From Methanoculleus sp. (GTDB lineage: Archaea; Halobacteriota; Methanomicrobia; Methanomicrobiales; Methanomicrobiaceae), in assembly GCA_011045995.1 (NCBI GenBank), contig DSBQ01000050.1, forward strand, positions 1 through 64,000: a DNA stretch of 64,000 bases, read 5' to 3'. The notes beneath the pieces were generated by a model, which made no database searches, had not been told where the DNA came from, and worked only from the letters and a program-made list of their open reading frames with translations. Shown here piece by piece: positions 25,464 to 34,668 of the stretch. Made by a program: the position numbers and the translations under genes. Within the stretch, counting starts at the first letter, position 1. Every line of letters begins with the position of its first letter.

Positions 25464-26568
25464 AGAAGAACTGATTCAGGTGGTACGGGAGGCCGGGGCA
25501 GAGGTGATGGCGACCCTCCCGTGTGACAGGACGAAGGATCTCTGCACCCTTCTCCCGCGGCATTTTCGAGAGATCTCCCTCCTGCGGGAGGAGGACGGGG
25601 TGGGGCTCTGCGCCGGCCTTGCCCTTGCCGGCAGGCGGCCGGTGATGCATATCCAGTCGTCCGGCCTGGGGAACATGCTCAACGCCATCCTCACCCTTCC
25701 CTCCCTCTACCGCCTCCCCCTCCCGGTGCTCGCGTCCTGGCGCGGTGTTTACCGGGAGCGGATCGAGGCGCAGGTGCCGTTCAACAGCCGTCTTCCCGGC
25801 ATTCTCGCGGCGGCGGGCATCGCGTGCACCGAGATTCACACGCCAAACGATCTCGCCCTTGCGGGTGAGGTGGTTGCCGACGCCTACGAAGAGAGACGCC
25901 CGCATGTGGCGCTCATCTCCCCCGCCGTCTGGGAGGGGGAGCACTGCGATGCAGTGGTTCCGGCGCCGTTTCCCCTGCGGGAGCGCGAGGTTGTATGTGA
26001 CCTGCACCGGACCATTCATCCGCCGGTGATGCGGCGCTACGATGCGATCGCCGCCGTCGCCCCCCATCTCGGGGATGCCCTCGCCGTGGCAAACCTCGGC
26101 GTTCCCTCAAAGGAACTCTATGCAATCAGGGACCGGCCGGAGAACTTCTATATGCTCGGCAGTTACACTCAGGCGACCCCCATCGGGTTCGGCTGTGCCC
26201 TCGGGCAGGAACGCGATGTGGTGGTCTTCGACGGGGATGGCAGCCTCCTGGGGACGGCGATTTTGCCCGTCATCGCCTCGGAAGCTCCGCCAAACCTGAC
26301 CATCATCGCCCTTGACAACGGCGCCTTCGGGTCGACGGGCAGCCAGATGACCCACGCATGGGCCGGGGCGGACCTCGAACTGATTGCCCGTGGCGCGGGG
26401 TTCGTGAGCACCGCAAAGGTGCAGACGCCGGAGGAACTGGTCGAGGCGTATATGTCCGGGGAGAAGGGGCCGAGGTTTATTCATGCGGTGATCGCTCCGG
26501 GCAATGCGGATGTCCCGAATATCCCGCTCTCGGCTCTCGGGATACGGGATCGGTTCTGCAGGTGCTGA
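25456..26568 (+). CDS. comDE: Sulfopyruvate decarboxylase, fused ComD-ComE
   Basis: The thiamine-diphosphate enzyme decarboxylates sulfopyruvate to sulfoacetaldehyde. Residues 1-165 are the ComD (pyrimidine-binding) part, with the catalytic Glu region LREEDGVGLCAGLALAG and HIQSSGLGNMLNA. Residues about 190-370 are ComE (diphosphate-binding), with GSYTQATPIGFGCALG and the metal motif starting GDGSLLG and ending in DNG. In many methanogens these are two genes; here they are one frame of 370 residues. The ATG lies inside the end of cysteate synthase (8-bp overlap). A T7 run follows the stop at 26593. Confidence 0.95.
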   Translation: MHEEELIQVVREAGAEVMATLPCDRTKDLCTLLPRHFREISLLREEDGVGLCAGLALAGRRPVMHIQSSGLGNMLNAILTLPSLYRLPLPVLASWRGVYRERIEAQVPFNSRLPGILAAAGIACTEIHTPNDLALAGEVVADAYEERRPHVALISPAVWEGEHCDAVVPAPFPLREREVVCDLHRTIHPPVMRRYDAIAAVAPHLGDALAVANLGVPSKELYAIRDRPENFYMLGSYTQATPIGFGCALGQERDVVVFDGDGSLLGTAILPVIASEAPPNLTIIALDNGAFGSTGSQMTHAWAGADLELIARGAGFVSTAKVQTPEELVEAYMSGEKGPRFIHAVIAPGNADVPNIPLSALGIRDRFCRC

Positions 26569-26592
26569 ACGGCGCAGGATATGCCACTCAGC

Positions 26593-26599
26593 TTTTTTT
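26593..26599 (+). terminator. Oligo-T terminator after comDE
   Basis: Seven T residues 25 bp after the comDE stop, before the separate promoter region of the BtuC-like gene. No stem is evident. Confidence 0.45.
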
Positions 26600-26639
26600 A
26601 AAACAAACCTATTTTATTTCTTGCCCGAAACTGTACTGC

Positions 26640-27665
26640 ATGCTTACCGGAGCGAAGAGGAGAAACGGGGCGGTCGCGCTGGTTCTCGTCGGTGCAATGC
26701 TTCTGTCTCTTGTTCTTTCGCTCAGCATCGGCCCGTCGACGGTCCCGATCTCCTCATTCGTTCCTTCGGATCTGTTCGGTGCCCTTGCGGCCTTTCTTTC
26801 CGGGGAGGATGTGGCCCCCTTCTTCCCGGATGAGACAGCATACCTGATCGTCTACTCGGTCCGTATGCCCCGCGTCCTTGCAGCGCTCCTTGTCGGAGCA
26901 GGGCTTGCAGCGGCGGGGACGGCGATGCAGGGCCTCTTCAGGAATTCCATGGCCGACCCCTATATCATCGGCACCTCCTCAGGAGCCGCCATGGGGGCAG
27001 CAGTTGCGATTGTCTTTCTTGGCGGGATGTTTCTCCCTGTTTTTGCCTTTGTGGGGGCGGCGGGGGCGACTTTTCTCGTCTATGCCCTTGCCACGAGAAA
27101 CGGCCGGGCGCCGGTGGAGACGCTCCTCCTTACGGGTGTTGCGCTCTCCATGTTCTTCTCCTCCATCCTCTCGTTTCTGATGTACTCGGCCGGAAAGAGC
27201 CTGCACCAGATAATCTACTGGATGATGGGCGGGTTCTGGACCGTCGGGTGGGACGACGTCGCCCTGTCCATCCTGATAATTGCGGGGTGCGTCATCCTCA
27301 TCGTCTATGCAAAAGACCTCAATATCCTCTCCCTCGGTGAAGAAGACGCCGTGCATCTCGGGGTGAACGTGGAGACCTTCAAGCGCATCCTCCTCTTCGT
27401 CTCGTCATTTATTACCGGTATTGCCGTCGCTATTGCAGGCTCCATCGGGTTCATCGGGCTGATTACCCCGCACGTGATGCGCCTCGTCGTCGGGCCGGAT
27501 CATCGGATGCTCTTCCCTGCCGCCATGGTCGCAGGAGGTATCTTCCTTCTCTGGGCCGACACCGTCACCCGGACGTTTCTGGGGGACATGCCGGTCGGCG
27601 TCATCACGGCGTTTGTGGGCGCCCCCTTCTTCGTCTTCCTCCTGCGCAGGAGGTCGAGGGCATGA
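26640..27665 (+). CDS. BtuC/FecCD-type ABC transporter permease
   Basis: A 341-residue permease with about nine or ten membrane helices, of the family that imports cobalamin, haem and siderophores. Family blocks are YSVRMPRVLAALLVGAGLA, GTAMQGLFRNSMADPYIIG, GTSSGAAMGA and the ATPase-contacting region ending SIGFIGLITPHVMRL. The start is set at ATG 26640, just before the first helix; the open frame upstream reads over comDE. TATTTTATTT near 26609 is a plausible TATA box. It is joined to the ATPase gene by a 4-bp overlap. The BtuF-like and DUF4430 proteins downstream favour a corrinoid substrate. Confidence 0.92.
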   Translation: MLTGAKRRNGAVALVLVGAMLLSLVLSLSIGPSTVPISSFVPSDLFGALAAFLSGEDVAPFFPDETAYLIVYSVRMPRVLAALLVGAGLAAAGTAMQGLFRNSMADPYIIGTSSGAAMGAAVAIVFLGGMFLPVFAFVGAAGATFLVYALATRNGRAPVETLLLTGVALSMFFSSILSFLMYSAGKSLHQIIYWMMGGFWTVGWDDVALSILIIAGCVILIVYAKDLNILSLGEEDAVHLGVNVETFKRILLFVSSFITGIAVAIAGSIGFIGLITPHVMRLVVGPDHRMLFPAAMVAGGIFLLWADTVTRTFLGDMPVGVITAFVGAPFFVFLLRRRSRA

Positions 27666-28912
27666 TGCGTACCGACCACCTCTCGGCAGGATACGGCACA
27701 GAGGACATCATCCGCGGCATCTGCCTCGATGCCGCCGAGGGGGAGTTCATCGGGATCATCGGGCCGAACGGCTCGGGAAAGACGACGCTCATCAAGGCGA
27801 TGAGCCGTGTGCTTGCCACAAGGAAGGGTGCGGTCACCATTGAGGGACGCCTTTTGGATGACTACGACCCAAAGGAGCTTGCCCGGACACTCGGGGTCGT
27901 CCCGCAGGAGACATCGGTGGGGTTCTCCTACACGGTGGGGGACATCGTGATGATGGGCAGGTTCCCCCACCACACGAGGTTCACCCGTGAGAGTCCGGAG
28001 GACTACCGGGTGGTGGAGGAGGCGATGGCGGTCACCGGCATCGGCCACCTGGCCGCCCGTCCGGTAACTGAGATATCCGGCGGCGAACGCCAGCGGGTGA
28101 TCATTGCCCGGACACTTGCCCAGCAGCCCCGCTTTCTCCTCCTCGACGAGGCGACGGCACACCTTGACATCAATCACCAGGTGGAGATCCTCTCGATCAT
28201 CCGCGGGCTGGGGTCCGGGGTGACGAAGATCGGGGTCTTCCATGACCTGAACCTCGCCTCCGCCTACTGCGACCGGATCCTTCTCATGGCGGGCGGCGAG
28301 GTCCGGGCGATGGGCACTCCCGAAGAGGTGCTCACCCGTGAGAACCTCCGGGAGCATTACGGCATCGACGCGCTTATCCAGACCCACCCGGTGACCGGGC
28401 GCCCGATCGTCCTCCCGCTTGAGGGGACGGCACACCGCTCCTCCTCTTCCACAGGATCCCCACCGGCACCATCGACACGGGTCCATCTCGTGTGCGGCGG
28501 CGGGTCGGGGTCGGGGCTCATGTACCGCCTCACCGCCGCCGGGTGTGAGGTGACGGCCGGCATCCTCTGTGACGGCGATTCTGACACCTGCACGGCCGCA
28601 GCGCTCGGCATTGAGTTCCTCTGCATCCCTCCCTTCTCGCCGATCGGGCCGGAAGAGACGGCGGCGCTTAAGGAGATGGTCGCTGCTGCCGATGTTGCGA
28701 TTCTCACGGCAATGCCAATCGGTCCCGGCAATCTCGCCAATCTCGAGGTCCTCTGCGACCAGGAGACGACGCCCGTGATCATCTATATGCCCGAGGGAGG
28801 ACAGTTCACCGATTATACCGGTGGAAAACTCGATGCTGTTCTTAAATGCATTGAGGAGAAGGGGGCGGGGCGTATCAGCCGGGTAGAGGATCTTCTCTCT
28901 TCGTTGAAATAG
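27662..28912 (+). CDS. BtuD/FecE-type ABC transporter ATPase with a C-terminal extension
   Basis: Residues 1-255 are a standard importer ATPase: Walker A GPNGSGKTT, Q-loop VVPQE, signature ISGGERQRV, Walker B FLLLDEATAHLD and switch His in VFHDLN. Residues about 270-416 form an additional alpha/beta domain beginning VHLVCGGGSGSGL, with GILCDGDSDT and IIYMPEGGQFTDYTGG, resembling a small nucleotide- or corrinoid-handling fold. Such a tail is seen on some archaeal cobalamin transporter ATPases, but its job is unknown to me. It pairs with the upstream permease (4-bp overlap). Confidence 0.92.
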   Translation: MMRTDHLSAGYGTEDIIRGICLDAAEGEFIGIIGPNGSGKTTLIKAMSRVLATRKGAVTIEGRLLDDYDPKELARTLGVVPQETSVGFSYTVGDIVMMGRFPHHTRFTRESPEDYRVVEEAMAVTGIGHLAARPVTEISGGERQRVIIARTLAQQPRFLLLDEATAHLDINHQVEILSIIRGLGSGVTKIGVFHDLNLASAYCDRILLMAGGEVRAMGTPEEVLTRENLREHYGIDALIQTHPVTGRPIVLPLEGTAHRSSSSTGSPPAPSTRVHLVCGGGSGSGLMYRLTAAGCEVTAGILCDGDSDTCTAAALGIEFLCIPPFSPIGPEETAALKEMVAAADVAILTAMPIGPGNLANLEVLCDQETTPVIIYMPEGGQFTDYTGGKLDAVLKCIEEKGAGRISRVEDLLSSLK

Positions 28913-28998
28913 AAGAAGAAATGGGGGATGATACCATTTCCGGACCGTCATTATTTTTGCATCCGTTGCTTATCAGAAAAAAATGATATAATTTAAAT

Positions 28999-29018
28999 TA
29001 TCTGGAGTTAACCAGATA
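28999..29018. promoter_or_regulatory. Inverted repeat in the promoter of the DUF4430 gene
   Basis: TATCTGG (28999-29005) and CCAGATA (29012-29018) form a perfect 7-bp inverted repeat with a 6-bp spacer. It follows an A/T-rich TATA-like stretch (28984-29000) and lies 30-50 bp before the GTG start at 29049. The position suits a repressor operator; a hairpin in the leader is the alternative. Confidence 0.45.
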
Positions 29019-29048
29019 TCCATATTAAAAACAAGTGGGGTTTGGTTA

Positions 29049-32000
29049 GTGAAAAAGAATATTTATTTATATGCTTCCTTCGTCTTTGCCGTGGCCCTGC
29101 TCATGGTGCCGGCATCGGCGTTCAGTTATACGGGAAATGTCACCCTGACGCAGGGGATGACCTTCTCCCTCGATGGCACGCATGTGGAATCGACTACCTC
29201 GGGGCTCGGTGCCCTTGAGAACTTTTCGCATACCTATGATAATGGAACGGGGTTTGGCTATGAGGTGACATATTATAGCTGGGGGGCGTTCCTCGATGCC
29301 ATTAATGGGGTTTCAAGCGCTTCTGATTGGTCGGAATACTGGAATTTCTACGTAAACGGCAATGCAAGCGATGTCGGCGCGTCCTCGTATGAATGCACAG
29401 CAGGTGACGTCCTCGTCTTTGCGTACGGGCCGTGGGGAGCCAATGAGACGACCGCCTCCGATGTGGTGAACATCACGGTCGAAGCAATTCACCCCTTCCC
29501 CGGCTGGACGGACGGCGTGATGATGGTAAACGGAACGGCGCTTGACGTTGACGGTCACCGAGAATCGAACACAACGGCCTTTGCCGCATTCCATGAGGCG
29601 TCGCAGGTGGGGAACTTCTCTTACGATTATACGTATTATGACGAATGGGGATTCTTTGTAGGGCCTGTCGGCGGTGTCGACTACACACCGGGGCCTCCTC
29701 AGAAATACTGGCAGTTCTGGTATAATGGCGCCCCATCGATGACCGGTATGTCCGGGGTACAGGTGAAGGCTGGCGATGTGGTGGAACTTCTCTATGGTCC
29801 GGACGGGATGGCGTACGGGGACGCGGAATACGCTGTCTCCATCACCATCGATGACATGCTCGCCTTCCCCGGATGGGAAGGGACGGTCGCACTGGACAAT
29901 TCGACCTTCCTCTTCTCCCCCTCCGAAAACCCGGGGGCGGAGTACCTCGTCAACAACGACACCGATCTCGGCGCCTTGGTCCAGGCCTCCGGGGCCGGGT
30001 TCTTTGATCTCTATACCAGTGACATGTATTATGCCACCTATGGGACATTCTCCCTCGAAGGCATTGCGCATACCAACCAGACCCCTACCTGGTCATATTA
30101 CTGGGCGGTCTACATCAATGACGACTACGCCCCGACAGGCCTTGGCGGCAACAGGGTCGAGACCGGGGATGTCGTACGCTTTACCTATACAGAATATGCG
30201 ACCGGCGCTGAACTGACCCATGTAAATATTACAGTGGGCAATGTGTCAGGAACGGCAGATACAACCGGACCGGCGCACGGCACCGGCCCGAACACCGCCA
30301 CCATCCGCTGGCAGACACAAGTGGAAGAGGCCCCGGACGGATCACCCCTGCTCTATGACGGGAAGGTCTACATTGCAACCTGGCCGGACATGTTCTTTGG
30401 CGAGACGGATGAGGAGATGTACCTCTACAGCTTTGATGCCAGCACCGGGGCACTTGGGTGGAAGAACACCCTTGCAGACGGGTATGGTTCCGTCGCACCC
30501 CTTGCTGTCGGCGCGGATAAAATCTTTGCACGGGGTACCAACGGCGTCCTTTATGCCGTGAACGCCGTATCCGGTGCGACGGTATGGAGCACCCCGCTCG
30601 ATGACCCCGCCGTGGTCATCCCCTGGTCACAGGTGAACTCCGGTCCCTGTGTCTGGAACAATCGTCTCTTCGTCCTCTCGGCCCTGAACGGGACGATGAA
30701 CGTCTTCACTCTCGACGGAGCCCTGATGTACCAAAAAGAGACGGGCGGCACCATCGAGTACTTCACCACCCCCGTTGGGTACGGGGATACCGTCTATTTT
30801 GCCGGAAACGGGACGCACACGCTCTATGCCATCGATGATCTCACCTACCAGGAGCGCTGGAACGTCACCACCCAAGAGCTTATCAGGTCTTCACCCGTCT
30901 GCGGTGGCGGGAACGTCTACTTCTCCACCTATGATTCGCTCTTTGCGGTCAATGCGATAGATGGATCTCCTGGATGGGCGGTTCCAATCAACGGGACTAC
31001 CGGCACTCCCGCCCTGAAGGACGGCTTCCTCTACGTCGGGGAGACGGACGGTCTCCACTGCTACAACGCCGCAACCGGTGCAGAGGAGTGGCACTTTAGC
31101 TCAGCGAAAGTGAGCGTTTCCCCGGCAACAGACGCTGCAAACGTCTACTTTGCAACGAGCAACGCAGCGGGAACGGTCTATGCCCTTGATGCGGTCTCGG
31201 GCGGCGAGGTATGGCACTACACCCAGACGGCACCCTCCGATGGGAACTGGGCGTCGTTCTACTCCTCCTCCCCGGCAACTGCCGACGGCCGCCTCTATAT
31301 CGGCGGCGAGTATTACAACAACGTCTACTGCTTCGGCCCCGCCATCCCTGGTGTAACGCCGGGCGGTGGCGGAGACGGCCCTGATCCCGTTTCCCCCTCC
31401 CCACCATCCGTACCCCTCACCTCCCTCACCCTCACCCCTGGCACCTTCACCACTACGGGCGAGAGCGGGAAGACCTACAACGTGAGCACCACCACCGCCC
31501 TCGGTGTCCTCAACGCTGCCGGGCTCTCGTTCGGGGTGGATGACGGCTTCTACAATGAATACGGCTCGCTCTTCGTCGATGAGATCGGCGGGCTTGCCAA
31601 CAGCGGGTCCTCGGGCTGGATGTACATGGTCAACGGCGCAAGCCCGGGCAGCGGTGCAAACACCTACACCCTTACAACCGGCGATGAGGTGGTCTGGTAC
31701 TGGAGCGAGTCGATGTCCAGCACACCTGCAGCGTCGGACCACGTCTACGGGTATAAGGTGACCATCGCCGCCACGACGGGCGGCAGCAGCGGCGACGGCG
31801 GAACAGGTGGCGGAACCGGCGATACGGCTGCGACCGGCTCATCGACGGTCGGTCGCCTCAGCACCATCGGCCTTCCCGCCGGGGCGTCGCTGACGATCGA
31901 CCATAACAGGATGGTGCTCAGCATAGATATGGCGGCGGCCGCCGCGGCAGGCGAGAATGTCGCAATGGAACAGAATACCTTCATCGTTACGAGAGGCGGC

Positions 32001-32684
32001 GCCACACTCTTCATCCGGTTTGTAGACTACAAAGTGGTCGGCGGGATCATCAGTGGGCAGGTGGAGTCCATCAGGGTAGTGACACTGCCGGTGGGAACCG
32101 ATCTGCCTGATGCGGGCCATGTGACCGTCACGGTAGGCGCGGTGCTCTATTCCATGCCCTTCGGGGCACAGATAATCACCTCGCTCGGCACCGGGCCATC
32201 ACCGGAGGAACTACAGGACTTGCTTGCATCTCTTTCCGATGCGCCCTATCCGGCGGCTGTCGCCTGTGCGGTCGATGTGAGTGAGATACATCTCGTCAAC
32301 GGCGAGGATATCGGAGCGGCAATCGTTACCATCGGGATGGACGAATCGTGGGTGCGTGCCCACGGAGGAGCTAAGAGCCTGTACATCCTACATATCGGAA
32401 ACGATGGGAATGTCGAGATAATCGTCCCCACGGTCAGATTCGAAGGCAGCACTGTCTGCATAGAAGCCGAATCGCCAGCAGGCCTCTCGTCCTTTGTACT
32501 TATTGCAGCAGGGGAGCCTCCGGTAGCGGATATCACATCGGAGGGAGAGGAGACACCTGAAGCGGACGCCGCAGGTGGGGAGACGGAACCGACACAGACC
32601 CCGTTCCCGGCACTTGCCGGCCTTGCCGGTGCAGGACTGGCTATAGCATGGCGGAGTACAGGATATGACAGGAAACAGAACTAG
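29049..32684 (+). CDS. Large secreted DUF4430/PQQ-propeller protein with C-terminal anchor
   Basis: A 1211-residue exported protein. A signal peptide (KNIYLYASFVFAVALLMVPA) is followed by three DUF4430-like domains (about 25-140, 150-270, 275-400), a PQQ-like beta-propeller (about 415-775), a fourth DUF4430-like domain (about 790-905), a glycine-rich linker, a beta-rich domain similar to PGF-pre-PGF regions, and a C-terminal hydrophobic segment preceded by TPFPALAGL and followed by RKQN. DUF4430 is related to the C-terminal cobalamin-binding domain of animal transcobalamin and intrinsic factor. The GTG start at 29049 leads straight into the signal peptide. It overlaps the next gene by 20 bp. 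A surface corrinoid-binding role is inferred from domain type and neighbours. Confidence 0.88.
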   Translation: MKKNIYLYASFVFAVALLMVPASAFSYTGNVTLTQGMTFSLDGTHVESTTSGLGALENFSHTYDNGTGFGYEVTYYSWGAFLDAINGVSSASDWSEYWNFYVNGNASDVGASSYECTAGDVLVFAYGPWGANETTASDVVNITVEAIHPFPGWTDGVMMVNGTALDVDGHRESNTTAFAAFHEASQVGNFSYDYTYYDEWGFFVGPVGGVDYTPGPPQKYWQFWYNGAPSMTGMSGVQVKAGDVVELLYGPDGMAYGDAEYAVSITIDDMLAFPGWEGTVALDNSTFLFSPSENPGAEYLVNNDTDLGALVQASGAGFFDLYTSDMYYATYGTFSLEGIAHTNQTPTWSYYWAVYINDDYAPTGLGGNRVETGDVVRFTYTEYATGAELTHVNITVGNVSGTADTTGPAHGTGPNTATIRWQTQVEEAPDGSPLLYDGKVYIATWPDMFFGETDEEMYLYSFDASTGALGWKNTLADGYGSVAPLAVGADKIFARGTNGVLYAVNAVSGATVWSTPLDDPAVVIPWSQVNSGPCVWNNRLFVLSALNGTMNVFTLDGALMYQKETGGTIEYFTTPVGYGDTVYFAGNGTHTLYAIDDLTYQERWNVTTQELIRSSPVCGGGNVYFSTYDSLFAVNAIDGSPGWAVPINGTTGTPALKDGFLYVGETDGLHCYNAATGAEEWHFSSAKVSVSPATDAANVYFATSNAAGTVYALDAVSGGEVWHYTQTAPSDGNWASFYSSSPATADGRLYIGGEYYNNVYCFGPAIPGVTPGGGGDGPDPVSPSPPSVPLTSLTLTPGTFTTTGESGKTYNVSTTTALGVLNAAGLSFGVDDGFYNEYGSLFVDEIGGLANSGSSGWMYMVNGASPGSGANTYTLTTGDEVVWYWSESMSSTPAASDHVYGYKVTIAATTGGSSGDGGTGGGTGDTAATGSSTVGRLSTIGLPAGASLTIDHNRMVLSIDMAAAAAAGENVAMEQNTFIVTRGGATLFIRFVDYKVVGGIISGQVESIRVVTLPVGTDLPDAGHVTVTVGAVLYSMPFGAQIITSLGTGPSPEELQDLLASLSDAPYPAAVACAVDVSEIHLVNGEDIGAAIVTIGMDESWVRAHGGAKSLYILHIGNDGNVEIIVPTVRFEGSTVCIEAESPAGLSSFVLIAAGEPPVADITSEGEETPEADAAGGETEPTQTPFPALAGLAGAGLAIAWRSTGYDRKQN

Positions 32685-34668
32685 AACAATCTTTTTTTTG
32701 ATAGTGCTGCTCTGCAGCATCGCATGTGTGCCGGGAACCGTCGCGTACCCACTCCCGGCGGACGCACCGCAGATTGAATCAGCCCTTGCGTATATGCAGT
32801 CCTGCCAGCGCGAGGACGGCGGATTCGGCGAGGAGGGCCGGGAGACGAGTGCCGCAACCTCGACGTGGGTGATTATGGCCATCGTCGGCGCAGGCGAGGA
32901 CCCGTCTACATGGACAAAAGGCGGCGTCTCAGCTGTCGATTACCTGCATTCGATAGCCGCGGAGACCGTCGCCATCGACGGTACGGCCGAGACCGCGAAG
33001 ATGATTCTCACCATCCTTGCGGTAGGTGAAGATCCGTATGATTTCGAGGGAACGGACTTCGTCGCCCTCCTGAAGGCGAAGCAGGAATCGTCGGGCTCAT
33101 TTGGCGATCATATCTATACGACGAACTGGGCGTTGATGGCGCTCGCGGCCGCCGGCGAGGACACCTCCAAGGCCGTACAATGGCTCAGCGCCCAGCAGAA
33201 CGCGGACGGCGGGTTCGGGTGGACACCGGGGGCCGAGAGTGACTGCGACGACACCGCCTCTGCTGTCGAGGCCCTTATAGCGGCAGGGACTCCCCGCTCC
33301 TCCCCGGCCATTACAAAGGCAACGGCCTTTTTCCGCACGGTACAGTGCGAGAACGGCGGGTTCAACTACGGCGGCTCGAGTGCGGCAAACACTGCATCGG
33401 ACGCCTGGGTCATCCAGGCGCTCGTTGAGGCCGGCGAGAACCCCGCCAGATGGACAAAGGAGGGAAAAAGTCCCGTGGACCACCTCCTTTCTGCCCAGGC
33501 CGCAGAGGGGTACTTCAAGTGGACCCCGATCCTCACGGACAATCCCTGCCGGATGACGGCGTCGGCCGTTCCGGCACTCCTTGGTCGGCCCTACCCCGTC
33601 CTGCCGGATGACGTCGGCTCCCCGGTTGCCGCCGGGCCCACAGCATCCCCGGCCCCCATCGAATCACCGGCAGTGACTGCTTCTGCATCGGCGGCTCCAC
33701 CACCCAAGGCTGCGACCGGCGGCCCCATCACCGTGACGGATGACTTTGGTGTGACTCTCACCCTTCCGAACGTTCCGCAGCGGATCGTCTCGCTTGCCCC
33801 ATCGAATACCGAGATTGTGTATGCCGTCGGCGCCGGTGACCGGGTCGTCGGCGTGACCGACTACTGCGACTACCCGGCCGCGACCGCGGATGTGGAGAAG
33901 GTCGGCGGGTACAGCACGGTAAACATCGAGAAGGTGGTTGCCGCAAAGCCCGATCTGGTCCTTGCGGCGCTTGGGAATACCGAGGAAGTGGTCACCTACA
34001 TGCAGGGGCTCGGCCTTGCCGTCGTCTCCCTGAACCCTGCCTCCATCCAGGGAGTCGTCGAGGACGTCCGGATCGTCGGGACGGCGACCGGCAATGCACA
34101 GGAGGCAAAGGCCATTGCTTCTTCCATGGAGCAGAGGATTGCGGCGGTCCGCTCGAAGGCATCGGCCGCGACCGAATGGCCCACCGTTGCCCACATCGTC
34201 TGGTACGACCCGATCTGGGTGAGCGGGAGGGATACCTTCCAGGACGAGATGTTCGAGATTGCCCATGCGAAGAACGCCTTTCCGGGTGTCGAAGGATGGC
34301 AGATCGTTGGCCTTGAGGATTTCATCACCACCAACCCGGACATCATCCTCGTCAACTCCGGCAGTGGCATGGGGGAGGCCAGCTATGACCTCATCTACAC
34401 CTATATGATGGAAGAACCACGCCTCCAGGGGGTCACCGCCGTCCGTGAAGGACGGGTGTACATCGTTGAATCGGATATGATTGACCGGGGCGGCCCACGG
34501 ATCGTCGATGCGCTCGAAGTGGTCGCGGCAGACATCCACCCGGACATCTTCGGTGACGCAGGGACCCCCGTTCCTGCTGAGACGCAGAGCCCGATGCCGT
34601 ATGCCGGTGCCCTTGCCGGATGTGCGGCCGGCCTGTTCGTTGGTCTCCGGGGGAGAGGCCGGGCATGA
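32665..34668 (+). CDS. Alpha/alpha-toroid repeat protein fused to a BtuF-like binding protein, membrane anchored
   Basis: After a signal peptide (residues about 8-30), residues 30-310 contain prenyltransferase/squalene-oxidase-type repeats with xxQxxDGGFG motifs (CQREDGGFGEEG, AQQNADGGFGW, QCENGGFNYGG). A Pro/Ala/Ser linker leads to a class III periplasmic-binding domain (about 354-640) with RIVSLAPSNTEIVYAVGAGD and VGVTDYCDYP, as in BtuF. A C-terminal hydrophobic helix ends in RGRGRA. The toroid fold is also the N-terminal domain of animal intrinsic factor and transcobalamin. The BtuCD-type genes two genes upstream supply the matching transporter, so corrinoid capture is the best reading. 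Confidence 0.87.
   Translation: MTGNRTRTIFFLIVLLCSIACVPGTVAYPLPADAPQIESALAYMQSCQREDGGFGEEGRETSAATSTWVIMAIVGAGEDPSTWTKGGVSAVDYLHSIAAETVAIDGTAETAKMILTILAVGEDPYDFEGTDFVALLKAKQESSGSFGDHIYTTNWALMALAAAGEDTSKAVQWLSAQQNADGGFGWTPGAESDCDDTASAVEALIAAGTPRSSPAITKATAFFRTVQCENGGFNYGGSSAANTASDAWVIQALVEAGENPARWTKEGKSPVDHLLSAQAAEGYFKWTPILTDNPCRMTASAVPALLGRPYPVLPDDVGSPVAAGPTASPAPIESPAVTASASAAPPPKAATGGPITVTDDFGVTLTLPNVPQRIVSLAPSNTEIVYAVGAGDRVVGVTDYCDYPAATADVEKVGGYSTVNIEKVVAAKPDLVLAALGNTEEVVTYMQGLGLAVVSLNPASIQGVVEDVRIVGTATGNAQEAKAIASSMEQRIAAVRSKASAATEWPTVAHIVWYDPIWVSGRDTFQDEMFEIAHAKNAFPGVEGWQIVGLEDFITTNPDIILVNSGSGMGEASYDLIYTYMMEEPRLQGVTAVREGRVYIVESDMIDRGGPRIVDALEVVAADIHPDIFGDAGTPVPAETQSPMPYAGALAGCAAGLFVGLRGRGRA

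Noticed and set aside
27500-28951. A 483-codon open frame antisense to the permease and ATPase genes.
   Set aside because: The + strand encodes intact Walker, Q-loop and signature motifs; the antisense frame has no domain and reflects GC-rich codon bias.
29049-32684. Possibility that this gene is a methanol- or alcohol-dehydrogenase because of its PQQ-like propeller.
   Set aside because: Only the propeller repeat is similar; there are no catalytic residues, and it is embedded between DUF4430-like domains.
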